A stretch of 64,000 bases of DNA from Variovorax sp. MHTC-1 (GCF_003984645.1 NZ_RWKI01000006.1:327329-391328), one strand, 5' to 3'; numbered from the stretch's first letter, positions 38,148 to 48,536 are shown. The notes: a model not told the origin generated them from the letters alone. Numbers and translations are program-made.

Positions 38148-40315
38148 AGACCAACGATCAGATCACCGCAGTCTGGCCCGGCCGCCCCTACCCGCCCGGC
38201 GCCCACTGGGACGGCCAGGGCGTGAACTTCGCGCTCTTCTCCCAGCATGCGCAGAAGGTCGAGCTCTGCCTCTTCGACGAGAAGGGCCGCCACGAGCGGC
38301 TGCGCATTGCGATGCGCGAGCGCACCGACGACATCTGGCACTGCTACCTGCCGGAGGCGCGCCCGGGGCTGGCCTACGGCTACCGTGTGCACGGCCCCTA
38401 CAAGCCCGAGGAGGGGCATCGCTTCAATCCCCACAAGCTGGTGCTCGACCCCTATGCCAAGGACACGATCGGGCAGCTGCGCTGGGGCGACGCGCTGTAC
38501 GGCTACACCGTGGGGAGCAAGCGCGAGGATCTCTCCTTCGACCGCCGCGACAGCGCGCCGCTGATGCCCAAGGGGCGCGTGCTCGAGCCCGCATTCACCT
38601 GGGGCGACGACCGCCGCCCGCATATCTCGTGGCAGGACATGGTGATCTACGAGCTGCACGTGCGCGGCTTCACGATGACCCATCCCGAAGTGCCGCCGCA
38701 CCTGCGCGGCACCTTTGCGGCGCTCGGTTCCGCACCGGTGGTCGACTACCTGAAGCGCCTGGGCGTGACCACGGTCGAGCTGCTGCCGGTGCACAGCTTC
38801 CTGAACGACCACCACCTGGCGGAGAAGGGGCTGCAGAACTACTGGGGCTACAACACCCTGGGCTACTTCGCGCCCGAGATGCGCTATTGCGCCTCGCTCA
38901 AGGTCAAGGAGTTCAAGACCATGGTGAAGACGCTGCACTCGGCAGGCATCGAGGTCATCCTCGACGTGGTCTACAACCACAGCTGCGAAGGCAGCCATCT
39001 GGGGCCGACGCTGTCCATGCGCGGCGTCGACAACGCCTCCTATTACATCACCAACGCCGACAACCGGCGCTTCTACGACGACTTCACCGGCTGCGGCAAC
39101 ACGGTGAATCTCGAGCATCCGCGCGCGCTGCAGCTGGTGATGGACTCGCTGCGCTACTGGGTCGAGGAGATGCACGTGGACGGCTTCCGCTTCGACCTCG
39201 CCGCGGCGCTGGCGCGCGAATCCGGCAAGGTCGAGAACCTCGGCGGCTTCTTCGATGCGATCCGCCAGGACCCCACGCTCAACCGCGTGAAGCTGATCGC
39301 CGAACCCTGGGACCTCGGCCACGGTGGCTACCGGGTCGGCAACTTCCCCTACGGCTGGGCCGAGTGGAACGACCGCTTCCGCGACGGCGTGCGCGGCTAC
39401 TGGAAGGGCGACGACGGCGTGATGGGCGAGCTGGCGCAACGCCTCACGGGCTCGCAGGACCTGTACGGCTGGTCGGGCCGGCGGCCGCACGCCAGCATCA
39501 ACTTCGTCACCGCGCACGACGGCTTCACCCTGCAGGACCTGGTCTCCTACAACGAGAAGCACAACCAGGCCAACGGCGAGGACAACCGCGACGGCAACAA
39601 CCACAACCTGTCCTGGAACTGCGGCGTCGAAGGGCCGAGCGACGACCCCGAGATCCTGGCGCTGCGCGAGCGGCAGAAGCGCAACCTCATCGCCACGCTG
39701 CTGCTGTCGCAGGGCGTGCCGATGATCCTGGCCGGCGACGAGCGCGGCCACACCCAGAACGGCAACAACAACGTCTACTGCCAGGACAACGAAATGGCCT
39801 GGCTGGACTGGAATCCGACGCCGACAGGCGATGCGCTGTTCGCCTTCATGCGGCGCGTGATCGCGCTGCGGCGCGCGCACCCCTCCTTTCGCCGCCGCAA
39901 TTTCTTCCACGGCAAGCCGCTGGAAGGCAGCTCGGTCAAGGACGTTTGCTGGCTCAAGCCGGACGGCCGCGAAATGACGCCGGAAGACTGGAACGATGCC
40001 AATGCGAGATGCTTCGCGATGCTGATCTCGGGCAACGGCATCACCGAGCGGGGACCGCGCGGCGAGGCGCTGCGCGACGACGACTTCCTGCTGCTCTTCA
40101 ATGCCCACCACGACCAGATCGGGTTCACGCTGCCGGCCGCGGGCCACGGCAATTGGCACTTGCTCATCGACACCGCGACACAGGCATTGCCGCCAGACAA
40201 GAGCAGCAGCCCCGAAGAAGAAGCCCCGGCCTGGCCCTCGCCGAGCTACCCGCTGCAAGGGCGGTCCTTCGTGCTGCTGAGCCGCGCATCGCGCGGTGCG
40301 GAAGATTCCGAATGA
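38144..40315 (+). CDS. glgX: glycogen debranching enzyme GlgX
   Basis: 723 aa. N-terminal CBM48 (GVNFALFSQHAQKVELCLFD), then a GH13_11 isoamylase-type barrel with VIYELHVRGFT, VVYNHSCEGS, nucleophile Asp in VDGFRFDLAAAL (near 350), acid Glu in LIAEPWDLG (near 387) and TAHDGFTLQDLVSYN. It removes short alpha-1,6 branches from glucan, freeing malto-oligosaccharides. These are the substrates of TreY encoded two genes on. ATGA overlaps join it to the membrane protein gene upstream and to treZ downstream. Confidence 0.96.
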   Translation: MKTNDQITAVWPGRPYPPGAHWDGQGVNFALFSQHAQKVELCLFDEKGRHERLRIAMRERTDDIWHCYLPEARPGLAYGYRVHGPYKPEEGHRFNPHKLVLDPYAKDTIGQLRWGDALYGYTVGSKREDLSFDRRDSAPLMPKGRVLEPAFTWGDDRRPHISWQDMVIYELHVRGFTMTHPEVPPHLRGTFAALGSAPVVDYLKRLGVTTVELLPVHSFLNDHHLAEKGLQNYWGYNTLGYFAPEMRYCASLKVKEFKTMVKTLHSAGIEVILDVVYNHSCEGSHLGPTLSMRGVDNASYYITNADNRRFYDDFTGCGNTVNLEHPRALQLVMDSLRYWVEEMHVDGFRFDLAAALARESGKVENLGGFFDAIRQDPTLNRVKLIAEPWDLGHGGYRVGNFPYGWAEWNDRFRDGVRGYWKGDDGVMGELAQRLTGSQDLYGWSGRRPHASINFVTAHDGFTLQDLVSYNEKHNQANGEDNRDGNNHNLSWNCGVEGPSDDPEILALRERQKRNLIATLLLSQGVPMILAGDERGHTQNGNNNVYCQDNEMAWLDWNPTPTGDALFAFMRRVIALRRAHPSFRRRNFFHGKPLEGSSVKDVCWLKPDGREMTPEDWNDANARCFAMLISGNGITERGPRGEALRDDDFLLLFNAHHDQIGFTLPAAGHGNWHLLIDTATQALPPDKSSSPEEEAPAWPSPSYPLQGRSFVLLSRASRGAEDSE

Positions 40316-42156
40316 AGCGCGTGCATGCCATGCCTTTCGGCGCCGGCGTGCTGCCTGGCGGCGGCGTGCGTTTCGCGCTGTGGGCGCCGGCCGTCGAACT
40401 CGTGATGCTGGAGCACGAGGCCGGCGCCGACGCGCGTGAACATCGCATGCTGCGCGACGCCGAAGGCTGGCACCGTCTCGAGCTGGAGGAGGCGCTGCCC
40501 GGCGACAGCTACCGCTTCCGCTTGCCGGACGGCCTGCGCGTGCCGGACCCGGCCTCGCGCTTCAGCCCGGAGGATGTGCACGGTGCCAGCCGCATCGTCG
40601 ACCCCGCGGCCTATGCATGGCAGCACCATGGCTGGCGGGGCCGCCCCTGGGAAGAAGCCGTGATCTACGAGCTGCACGTCGGCACCTTCACCGCCGAAGG
40701 CACTTTCGCAGCCGCGCGGCAACGCCTCCAGGCGCTGGCCGAGCTGGGCATCACCGCGGTCGAGCTGATGCCGCTGGCCGACTTTCCGGGACAGCGCAAC
40801 TGGGGCTACGACGGCGTGCTGCAGTTCGCGCCCGATGCCGCCTATGGCACGCCCGACGAGCTCAAGGCGCTGGTCGACACCGCGCACGGGCTTGGCCTGA
40901 TGGTGCTGATCGACGTGGTCTACAACCACTTCGGCCCCGAAGGCAACTACCTGCACGCCTACTGCCCGCAGTTCTTCAACCCCGCGCACCAGACGCCGTG
41001 GGGCGCGGCCATCAACTACGACGGCGAGGCTGCGCGCACGGTGCGCGACTTCTTCATCCACAACGCGCTCTACTGGGTCGAGGAGTTCGGCTTCGACGGC
41101 CTGAGGATGGACGCGATCCACGCCATACGCGACGACTCCGGCAAGCACATCGTGCGCGAGATCTGCGAGGCGCTGCACGAGGGGCCGGGCCGCGAGCGGC
41201 AGCTGCACGTGGTGCTGGAGAACGATGCGAACCAAGCCTCGCTGCTCGAGCGCGATGCCCAAGGCGTTCCGCTCGCGGGCACGGCGCAATGGAACGACGA
41301 CCTCCATCACGCGGCCCACGTGCTGATCACCGGCGAGGCCGACGGCTACTACACCGACTATGCGGACGCGCCGGTGGCGCGCTTCGGTCGCGCGCTGGCC
41401 GAGGGCTTCGTCTATCAGGGGCAGCCATCGGGTTTTCGCGAGGGCGAGCCGCGCGGCGAGCCCTCCACGCACCTGCCGCTGGCCGCCTTCGTGTCCTACC
41501 TGCAAACCCACGACCAGGTCGGCAACCGCGCCTTTGGCGAGCGCATCCACATGCTGGGCGATGCGGCGATGCTGCGCGCGGCCACGGCCTGCGTGCTGCT
41601 GTCGCCGCATGTGCCGATGCTGTTCATGGGGGAGGAGTTCGCCGCGTCGACGCCGTTCCAGTATTTCTGCGATTTCGGTCCCGAGCTCGCCGCCGCCGTG
41701 TCGCGCGGCCGGCGCGAGGAGTTCGGCCGCTTCGCAGCTTTTGCGGACGAGGCGGCGCGCGCGCGCATTCCCGATCCCAATGCCGAGACCAGCTTCACGG
41801 TCTCCAAGCTGCGCTGGGAGGAGCGTGACGTACCCCACCACAGCGCCCGCCTCGCCGAAGTGCGCGAACTGCTGGCTTTGCGGCGGCAACGCCTCGTCCC
41901 GCTGCTGGCGGGCCAGCGCGGCGCCGGCCGATTTCGCTGCGAAGGCGCGCTGCTGCATGTCGACTGGACGCTCGGATCCGGCGCAGCGCTGCACCTGCTC
42001 GCCAACTTCGGGCTCGAGGAGATGGCATGCGCGGCGCCGCCCGGCGACCTGCTCTGGTCCATCGGTGCGGCGCAGACCGAGAATGCCGCGTCGCTGAACC
42101 TCGCGCCCGGCGCGGTGCATGCAACGCTGGTGCAGAAAGAGGCCCGCCTTGCCTGA
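40312..42156 (+). CDS. treZ: malto-oligosyltrehalose trehalohydrolase TreZ
   Basis: 614 aa. N-terminal beta domain (VRFALWAPAVELVMLEHEAG), then a GH13_10 barrel with VIYELHVGTFT, DVVYNHFGPEGNYL, nucleophile Asp in GLRMDAIHAI, and VVLENDAN where the family carries its acid Glu, followed by YLQTHDQVGNRAFGER. It cuts free trehalose from the malto-oligosyltrehalose made by the TreY domain encoded by the next gene. Overlaps glgX by 4 bp and the malQ-treY gene by 8 bp. Confidence 0.96.
   Translation: MKRVHAMPFGAGVLPGGGVRFALWAPAVELVMLEHEAGADAREHRMLRDAEGWHRLELEEALPGDSYRFRLPDGLRVPDPASRFSPEDVHGASRIVDPAAYAWQHHGWRGRPWEEAVIYELHVGTFTAEGTFAAARQRLQALAELGITAVELMPLADFPGQRNWGYDGVLQFAPDAAYGTPDELKALVDTAHGLGLMVLIDVVYNHFGPEGNYLHAYCPQFFNPAHQTPWGAAINYDGEAARTVRDFFIHNALYWVEEFGFDGLRMDAIHAIRDDSGKHIVREICEALHEGPGRERQLHVVLENDANQASLLERDAQGVPLAGTAQWNDDLHHAAHVLITGEADGYYTDYADAPVARFGRALAEGFVYQGQPSGFREGEPRGEPSTHLPLAAFVSYLQTHDQVGNRAFGERIHMLGDAAMLRAATACVLLSPHVPMLFMGEEFAASTPFQYFCDFGPELAAAVSRGRREEFGRFAAFADEAARARIPDPNAETSFTVSKLRWEERDVPHHSARLAEVRELLALRRQRLVPLLAGQRGAGRFRCEGALLHVDWTLGSGAALHLLANFGLEEMACAAPPGDLLWSIGAAQTENAASLNLAPGAVHATLVQKEARLA
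42136..42142 (+). promoter_or_regulatory. AAAGAGG ribosome-binding site for the malQ-treY TTG start
   Basis: AAAGAGG lies six bases before TTG 42149. The ATG at 42119 in the same frame has no such site, so initiation at the TTG is favoured. Confidence 0.6.
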
Positions 42157-45100
42157 AGCCGCGCGCGGCACGCTGGACGACGACGAAGCGCTGGCCCGCC
42201 TGTGTGCGCACTTCGGCATCGCCACTGGGTACGAGGACGTCTGGGGCACGCGCCGTGCGGTGCCGCGCGAAAGCCTGATCGCCCTGCTGGCGGAACTCGA
42301 CGTTCGCATCGACGCCGCGACGACAGCCGACGACGCGCTCGCCGCGGCCCGCCGCGCCGCATGGACCCAAGCGCTGCCGCCGGTGCACGCGGTGCGCGCG
42401 GGGGCACCGGGCTGGCTGCTGCACTTGCGCCTTCCGGCAACGACCGGCCGGCTGCATTGGCAGCTGGACGAAGAAGGCGGCGCGCAGCACCACGGCGAGT
42501 TCGACGCCCGGTCGCTGCCGGAGCTCGCGCAGGCCGAGCATGGCGGTGTGCGCTGGTGTGAGCGCGAGCTCTCGTTCGCGCTGCCGCTGCCGGCCGGCTA
42601 CCACCGCCTTCGCATCGAGGGCCTGGACAGCCCGGTCAGCGAGACGCTGATCGTGAGCGCCCCCGCGAACTGCTGGCGCCCGGCGGCATTGCAGGAAGGC
42701 GGCCGCATCTGGGGGCCGGCGGTGCAGCTGTATGCGCTGCGTTCTCCGCGCAACTGGGGCATCGGCGACTTCGGCGATCTCGCGCAGTTGGTCGCGCAGA
42801 TGGCTGCGCGCGGCGCCGACATCGTCGGCCTCAACCCGCTGCACGCCCTGTTTCCGCACAACCCGGCGCATGCGAGTCCCTACAGCCCCTCCTCGCGGCG
42901 GCAGCTCAACGTGCTGTACATCGACGTCGAGGCGGTCGACAGCTTCGCCGATTGCGAAGCAGCCCGGCAGCTGGTGCACTCGATCGAGTTCCAGACCCGG
43001 CTGGCGCGCCTGCGCGAGGCGCCGCTGGTCGACTACGCGGGCGTGGCCGCGGCGAAGTTCGAGGTGCTGAAGCTGCTCTACGCGCACTTTCGCGAACAGC
43101 ATCTGTCGGCCGATGGCAGCGCCGCGCGCGACGACGCGGGCCGCGCCTTCCTGGCCTTCGTGGCCGAAGGCGGCGATGCGTTGTATCGCCACGCGCTGTT
43201 CGAGACCTTGCAGGCCCACTTCCACGCAGCAGATCCGGCCGTCTGGGGCTGGCCGGCATGGCCCGAGGCCTTTCGCGATCCCGCCGGCCCCGAGGTCGCC
43301 GCCTTCGCGCAGCAGCATGCCGAGCGCGTGCGGTACCACCAGTACCTGCAATGGCTGGCCGATTGCCAGCTCGCGCGCGCCAACGCGTGCTGCAAGACGC
43401 TGGGGCTGGGCGTCGGGCTGTACCTCGACCTGGCGGTGTCGGTCGACCGCGCGGGCTCCGAGGTCTGGAGCGAACGCGCCTGCTTTGCCGCCGGCGCCAG
43501 CGTGGGCGCGCCGCCGGACGAGTTCAATCCCGGCGGCCAGGGCTGGGGCCTGCCGCCCCTCAGGCCGGACTGCCTGCGCGCCGACCGATACCGGCTCTTC
43601 ATCGACACGCTGCGCGCCAACATGAAGAGCGCCGGCGCGCTGCGCATCGACCACGTGATGGGGCTGATGCGCCTGTTCTGGATAGCGCCCGGGCAAAGCG
43701 CCCGCGACGGCGCCTATGTGCACTACCCGCTCGACGAGCTGCTCGCGATCGTCGCGCTGGAGAGCCGGCGCAACCGCTGCATGGTGATCGGCGAAGACCT
43801 AGGCACGGTGGCGCCGGAGGTGCGCGAGGCGCTGGCGCGCGTGGACGTGCTGTCCTACCGCGTGCTGTTCTTCGAACGCACGGAGGACGGCGCCTTCAAG
43901 CCCGCGGCCGACTATCCGCCCGACGCGCTGGCCGCGATCGGCACCCACGACCTGCCGACCCTGGCCGGATGGTGGAGCGGAGAGGACCTCCGGTTGCGGC
44001 TGCAGCTGGGCCTGTTTCCCGAGCTGTCGCTGTTCGAGAAGCAGCTCCTCGACCGCGCGCGGGAACGCGTGGGGCTGCTTCTGCAGCTCGAGCGCCTGGG
44101 TCTGCTGTCGGCAGAGGAAGTCGCCGAGGCCACCGGCCGCCCGACGCTGGCGCCGCGCACGGTGGAGGCGGTCCACGCCTTCCTCGCCGCCGCGCCCTCG
44201 GCGATCATGATGGTCCAGTTCGAGGACGCGCTCGGCATCACGGACCAGGTCAACCTGCCCGGCACCACCGCGGAGCAGCCGAACTGGCAGCGCAAGCTGC
44301 CGCTGGACCTGCAGGCGCTGGCGGCGAGCGACGAAGTCGCCGGCCTGTGCGCCGCCATGGCCGCATCGCGGCCGCGCCGCGCCCCCGGCATCGAGCGCCG
44401 CGGCAGCACCCGCACATCGGTGCCGCGCGCCACCTACCGGCTCCAGTTCCACAAGGGCTTCGGCTTCGACGACGCCATCCGGGTCCTGCCCTACCTCGCC
44501 CGCCTGGGGGTGAGCCATATCTACTGCTCGCCGATCCAGCGCGCGCGCGCGGGCAGCATGCATGGCTACGACGTCGTCGCGCACGACGAGGTCAACCCGG
44601 AGCTCGGCGGGCGCGAAGGCTTCGACCGCTTCGTCGCGGCCTTGCACGAACACGGCATGGGCCAGCTGCTGGACCTGGTACCCAACCACATGGGCGTGAT
44701 GGGTGCCGACAACGCATGGTGGATGGACGTGCTGGAGAACGGGCCCGCTTCGCTGTTCGCGCAGCATTTCGACATCGACTGGCAGCCGCTCAATCCGGAG
44801 CTCGCGGGCAAGGTGCTGCTGCCGGTGCTGGGCGACCACTATGGCGACGTGCTTGCGGGCGGCGATCTGGTGCTGCGCTTCGACGACGAAGCCGGAAGCC
44901 TGGCGCTGCACTACTTCGAGCACCGCTTTCCGCTGGCGCCGGAAACCTATCCGCGCGTGCTCGCGGGCCTCGAGACGCAGGTCGACGACGCGGAGCTCGC
45001 GGCGCGCCTGGCCAGCACGGTGACCGCCTTCGGCCGGCTGCCGGGCCGCGATGCCGAGGATTCGATCGCCCGCGCCGAGCGCGCCCGCGACAAGGAACTG

Positions 45101-47299
45101 CTCAAGGCCGACCTGTCCGGTCTTGCCGCCCGCGATCCGGACGCGGCACGCGCGATCGCGGCGCGTGTGGCCGAGCTCAACCTGCCGGGCATGCGCGACG
45201 ATCTGCATGCGCTGATCGAAGCCCAGGCCTGGCGGCTCGCCTACTGGCGCGTCGCCGCCGACGAGATCAACTACCGCCGCTTCTTCGACATCAATTCGCT
45301 CGCCGGCCTGCGCATGGAACGCGACGAGGTGTTCGAGGCCACGCAGTCCTTCGCGCTCGACCTGGCCGCGTCCGGCCGCGTGGAAGGTTTGCGCATCGAT
45401 CATCCGGACGGCCTCTACGATCCGGCGCGCTACTTCCGCCAGTTGCAGGAAGGCTATGCGCGGCGCGCGGGCCTGCTGCTCGCAGCGCCGGATGCGGCAG
45501 GCCGGCCCGCGCGCCCGCTCTACGTGGTGGCGGAGAAGATCGTCGCCGAAGGCGAGGAAGTGCCCGAAGACTGGCATGTGCACGGCACCACCGGCTACCG
45601 CTTCGCCAACGTGGCCAACGGCGTGTTCGTCGACACTGCCGCGGCCACGAAGTTCGAGAAGATCTGGCGTAACTTCACCGGCGTCGAGAAGGACTTCGAA
45701 GCCCTGGCGCGCGACGGCAAGCGCGACATCATGCAGAGCGCCCTGGCCTCGGAGCTCACCATGCTGGCCACCGAATTGCTGCGCATCGCGCGCGCCGACC
45801 GGCGCACGCGCGACTACACCTTCAATGCGCTGCGCCGCGCACTCGGGGAGATCGCGGCCTGCCTGCCGGTGTACCGCACCTACATCATCGAGGCGCCCTC
45901 AGCGCAGGACGAGCGCCTGATTGCCTGGGCCCGGCGCGAGGCGGAGCGCGGCAGCCAGGATGCCGATCTCACGATCTTCGACTTCGTGCAGCAGACGCTG
46001 CTCGGCCGCGCGGTGCCCGGCGCCGATGCCGAGCTGCAGCAGCGCGCGCTGCGCCTGGCGATCCGTTTCCAGCAGTTCACCTCGCCGGTCACGGCCAAGG
46101 GCGTGGAGGACACCGCCTTCTATCGCTACTTTCCCCTCTGCTCGCTCAACGAGGTGGGCGGCGAGCCGGCGCGCTTCGGCCGCACCGTCGCCGAGTTCCA
46201 CGAGGCCAGCGCCGATCGCGGCCGGCGCTGGCCGCACACGATGCTGGCCACCTCCACGCACGACAACAAGCGCTCCGAGGATGTGCGCTGCCGCATCGAC
46301 GTGCTGTCCGAGATGCCGGCGGCCTGGCGCCTGGCGCTGCGTCGCTGGCGCGGCTTCACTCGGCCGGTGCGCAGGCGGCTGGAGGCCCGTGGCGCACCGG
46401 CCGGCGCGCCAACGGCGGCGGACGAGTACCTGCTCTACCAGACGCTGCTAGGCACCCTGCCGCCCGGCGGGCTGGACGACGCGGCGCGCGAGCCCTACGC
46501 CGAACGCATCGTGCGCTACATGCAGAAGGCGGCGCGCGAATCCAAGCTCAACACCCGCTGGACCTATCCCAACGAAGGCTACGAGCATGCACTCGAAGGC
46601 TTCGCGCGCGCGCTGCTCAAGCCCGGCAAGGACAACCCACTTCTCGACGAACTGGGCGTCCTGGCGGCCAGGCTCGCATGGTTCGGCGCATTGAACAGCC
46701 TCTCGCTCGCGCTGCTGAAGTACGGCTCGCCCGGCGTGCCAGACCTGTACCAGGGCAACGAGCTGATGGACCTGAGCCTGGTCGATCCGGACAACCGCCG
46801 GCCGGTGGATTTTCGCCTTCGCGAGCAGCTGCTCGACGAGCTCGATGCGCTGGCCAAGGGGCCCGATGTCGCAGCGCGCGTGAACGCGCTCGCGCGCGCA
46901 CCCCATGACGGCCGGGCCAAGCTCTGGCTCATCTGGCGCCTGCTGTCGCTTCGACGCGCGCAGCCCGTGCTGTTCCGCGAAGGAAGCTACGAACGCCTGG
47001 CCGCCGGCGGCGCGAAGGCCGAGCACGTGGTCGCCTTCGCACGCCGGCACGAGGAGCATCGCCTGGTGGTGATCGCGGGCCGGCTGTTCACCGGCCTGGT
47101 CGGCGCCGAGGGCGAGCTGCCGCTCGGCGACGTCTGGCAGGACACGAGCGTGCGGATGCCGGAGGCGGCCGACGGCGCCGCCTTCGAGAACCTGCTGACC
47201 GGCGAGACGCTCGTGGTGCAGGGCGGAGTCATCCGCCTCTCGGCCGCGCTGGGCAGCTTCCCCGGCGCAGCGCTGTGGCAGCGTCCCGAGAGGGCTTAG
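42149..47299 (+). CDS. 4-alpha-glucanotransferase / malto-oligosyltrehalose synthase fusion (MalQ-TreY)
   Basis: 1716 aa in one open frame. Residues ~1-735 are a GH77 amylomaltase of the long type: WGPAVQLYALRSPRNWGIGD, LRIDHVMGLMRLFW with the nucleophile Asp, VIGEDLGTVAPEV with the acid Glu. A basic Pro/Arg/Ser linker (SRPRRAPGIERRGSTRTS) leads to residues ~757-1716, a full GH13_26 TreY: ATYRLQFHKGFGFDDAI, LDLVPNHMGV, GLRIDHPDGLYDP, and SPVTAKGVEDTAFYRY. MalQ redistributes glucan chains; TreY turns the reducing-end glucose into a trehalosyl end. Such fusions are known in Burkholderiales. It ends 4 bp inside the convergent MFS gene. Confidence 0.95.
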   Translation: MPEAARGTLDDDEALARLCAHFGIATGYEDVWGTRRAVPRESLIALLAELDVRIDAATTADDALAAARRAAWTQALPPVHAVRAGAPGWLLHLRLPATTGRLHWQLDEEGGAQHHGEFDARSLPELAQAEHGGVRWCERELSFALPLPAGYHRLRIEGLDSPVSETLIVSAPANCWRPAALQEGGRIWGPAVQLYALRSPRNWGIGDFGDLAQLVAQMAARGADIVGLNPLHALFPHNPAHASPYSPSSRRQLNVLYIDVEAVDSFADCEAARQLVHSIEFQTRLARLREAPLVDYAGVAAAKFEVLKLLYAHFREQHLSADGSAARDDAGRAFLAFVAEGGDALYRHALFETLQAHFHAADPAVWGWPAWPEAFRDPAGPEVAAFAQQHAERVRYHQYLQWLADCQLARANACCKTLGLGVGLYLDLAVSVDRAGSEVWSERACFAAGASVGAPPDEFNPGGQGWGLPPLRPDCLRADRYRLFIDTLRANMKSAGALRIDHVMGLMRLFWIAPGQSARDGAYVHYPLDELLAIVALESRRNRCMVIGEDLGTVAPEVREALARVDVLSYRVLFFERTEDGAFKPAADYPPDALAAIGTHDLPTLAGWWSGEDLRLRLQLGLFPELSLFEKQLLDRARERVGLLLQLERLGLLSAEEVAEATGRPTLAPRTVEAVHAFLAAAPSAIMMVQFEDALGITDQVNLPGTTAEQPNWQRKLPLDLQALAASDEVAGLCAAMAASRPRRAPGIERRGSTRTSVPRATYRLQFHKGFGFDDAIRVLPYLARLGVSHIYCSPIQRARAGSMHGYDVVAHDEVNPELGGREGFDRFVAALHEHGMGQLLDLVPNHMGVMGADNAWWMDVLENGPASLFAQHFDIDWQPLNPELAGKVLLPVLGDHYGDVLAGGDLVLRFDDEAGSLALHYFEHRFPLAPETYPRVLAGLETQVDDAELAARLASTVTAFGRLPGRDAEDSIARAERARDKELLKADLSGLAARDPDAARAIAARVAELNLPGMRDDLHALIEAQAWRLAYWRVAADEINYRRFFDINSLAGLRMERDEVFEATQSFALDLAASGRVEGLRIDHPDGLYDPARYFRQLQEGYARRAGLLLAAPDAAGRPARPLYVVAEKIVAEGEEVPEDWHVHGTTGYRFANVANGVFVDTAAATKFEKIWRNFTGVEKDFEALARDGKRDIMQSALASELTMLATELLRIARADRRTRDYTFNALRRALGEIAACLPVYRTYIIEAPSAQDERLIAWARREAERGSQDADLTIFDFVQQTLLGRAVPGADAELQQRALRLAIRFQQFTSPVTAKGVEDTAFYRYFPLCSLNEVGGEPARFGRTVAEFHEASADRGRRWPHTMLATSTHDNKRSEDVRCRIDVLSEMPAAWRLALRRWRGFTRPVRRRLEARGAPAGAPTAADEYLLYQTLLGTLPPGGLDDAAREPYAERIVRYMQKAARESKLNTRWTYPNEGYEHALEGFARALLKPGKDNPLLDELGVLAARLAWFGALNSLSLALLKYGSPGVPDLYQGNELMDLSLVDPDNRRPVDFRLREQLLDELDALAKGPDVAARVNALARAPHDGRAKLWLIWRLLSLRRAQPVLFREGSYERLAAGGAKAEHVVAFARRHEEHRLVVIAGRLFTGLVGAEGELPLGDVWQDTSVRMPEAADGAAFENLLTGETLVVQGGVIRLSAALGSFPGAALWQRPERA

Positions 47300-48501
47300 G
47301 GCGTGCCGGTCGGCTGCGCAGTTGTGCGCTTGGCAAGGCCGTTCGGCACCGCGATGCACATCAACGCGCCCAGCGCTGTCACGCCCAGCAGGGCGGAAAT
47401 CCACAGAGATTGCACGCCCCACCGGTCCAGGCCCAAGCCGAAGAGAAAGGGCGCGCCCGCCTGCACCAGGCGCGCGGGCACCATGAGCAGCCCCTGCCGC
47501 CGGCCGTAGCCCTGCGATCCGAACAACAGCAGCGGCAAGGTGCCGATCGCGATCGTGAGGATGCCGTTGCCCGCGCCATGCAGCACCGCGAAGGCGGCCG
47601 CAGCCGGCGCGCCCACGAGTCCGATCGCCACTGCGCCGAGCGGATGCGCCATGGCAGCCAGGCGCGCCGACAGCAGCGGATGAAAGCGCTGCAGCACCGT
47701 GAACTCCAGCACCCGCCCCGCCACCTGCGCCGGCCCGACCAGTGCCGCGAAGGACACGGCCAGGGCGAAGCCCACGCCGGTTGCCTGCAGCACGCGCGGC
47801 AGGTGCGCGGCCATCGCAGTGCTGATGAACCAGGTGACGGCGAACACGTAGGCCATCAGCCAAGCGGCGCGCCGCGCGTCGGCGCCGGCAAGCAGCGGCG
47901 CCGTCTCGGGCTGCGCCGACGCAGCCGCATCCGCCGCGCCTGCGTGCGGAAGCCGGGGCAGGCAGGCATTGAGCGGCAAGCCGATCAGCAGGTGCAGCCC
48001 GGCCCAGGCCATGCAGGCGCCGCGCCAGCCGAAGTGCGATTCGAGCGCCGCCGACACGGGCCAGCCGACCGTGCTCGCGAAGCCGGCGAACAAGGTGATG
48101 CCGGTGATGGCGCTGCGCGCCTGCTGGCCGTGCAGGCGCACCACGGTGGCGAAGGCGGCCTCGTAGAGTCCGCTGCCCATCGCGACGCCAATGAGGGCCC
48201 AGGCCAGGAACAACGCAGGCGTGCCGTTGGCCCATCCCAGCGCAGCCAGGCCGGCCGCGAACACGAGGTTGCTCGCGATCAGAACCGGCCGGCCGCCGAA
48301 GCGGTCGATCGCCCGGCCGGCATAGGGCCCGAGCGCGGCCGAGACGATGAGCGCCACCGAGAAGGCCGCGAAGACCGTCGACGGTGCAATGCCCAGATCG
48401 CGCGCCATCGGCACCGCGAGCATGGCCGGCAGATAGTAGGAGGAGGCCCAGGCCAGCGTCTGCGCCGTGCCCAGGGCCGCCACTGTCGCGAATCGGCTCA
48501 T
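47296..48501 (-). CDS. MFS transporter, last gene of the arsenic operon
   Basis: 401 aa with about twelve hydrophobic helices and a typical MFS loop 2-3 (GPYAGRAIDRFGGRPVLIAS). It lies 35 bp after the aquaporin gene on the same strand, so it is probably read from the arsR promoter. No GAPDH gene is adjacent, which argues against the ArsJ system for 1-arseno-3-phosphoglycerate. It could export arsenite or an organoarsenical, or be unrelated and only placed here. Substrate unknown. Convergent with the malQ-treY gene (4-bp overlap). Confidence 0.88.
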   Translation of the reverse strand: MSRFATVAALGTAQTLAWASSYYLPAMLAVPMARDLGIAPSTVFAAFSVALIVSAALGPYAGRAIDRFGGRPVLIASNLVFAAGLAALGWANGTPALFLAWALIGVAMGSGLYEAAFATVVRLHGQQARSAITGITLFAGFASTVGWPVSAALESHFGWRGACMAWAGLHLLIGLPLNACLPRLPHAGAADAAASAQPETAPLLAGADARRAAWLMAYVFAVTWFISTAMAAHLPRVLQATGVGFALAVSFAALVGPAQVAGRVLEFTVLQRFHPLLSARLAAMAHPLGAVAIGLVGAPAAAAFAVLHGAGNGILTIAIGTLPLLLFGSQGYGRRQGLLMVPARLVQAGAPFLFGLGLDRWGVQSLWISALLGVTALGALMCIAVPNGLAKRTTAQPTGTP

Positions 48502-48536
48502 TCGGTGAATCTAACCCCAGGGCCTGTCGACAGGCC

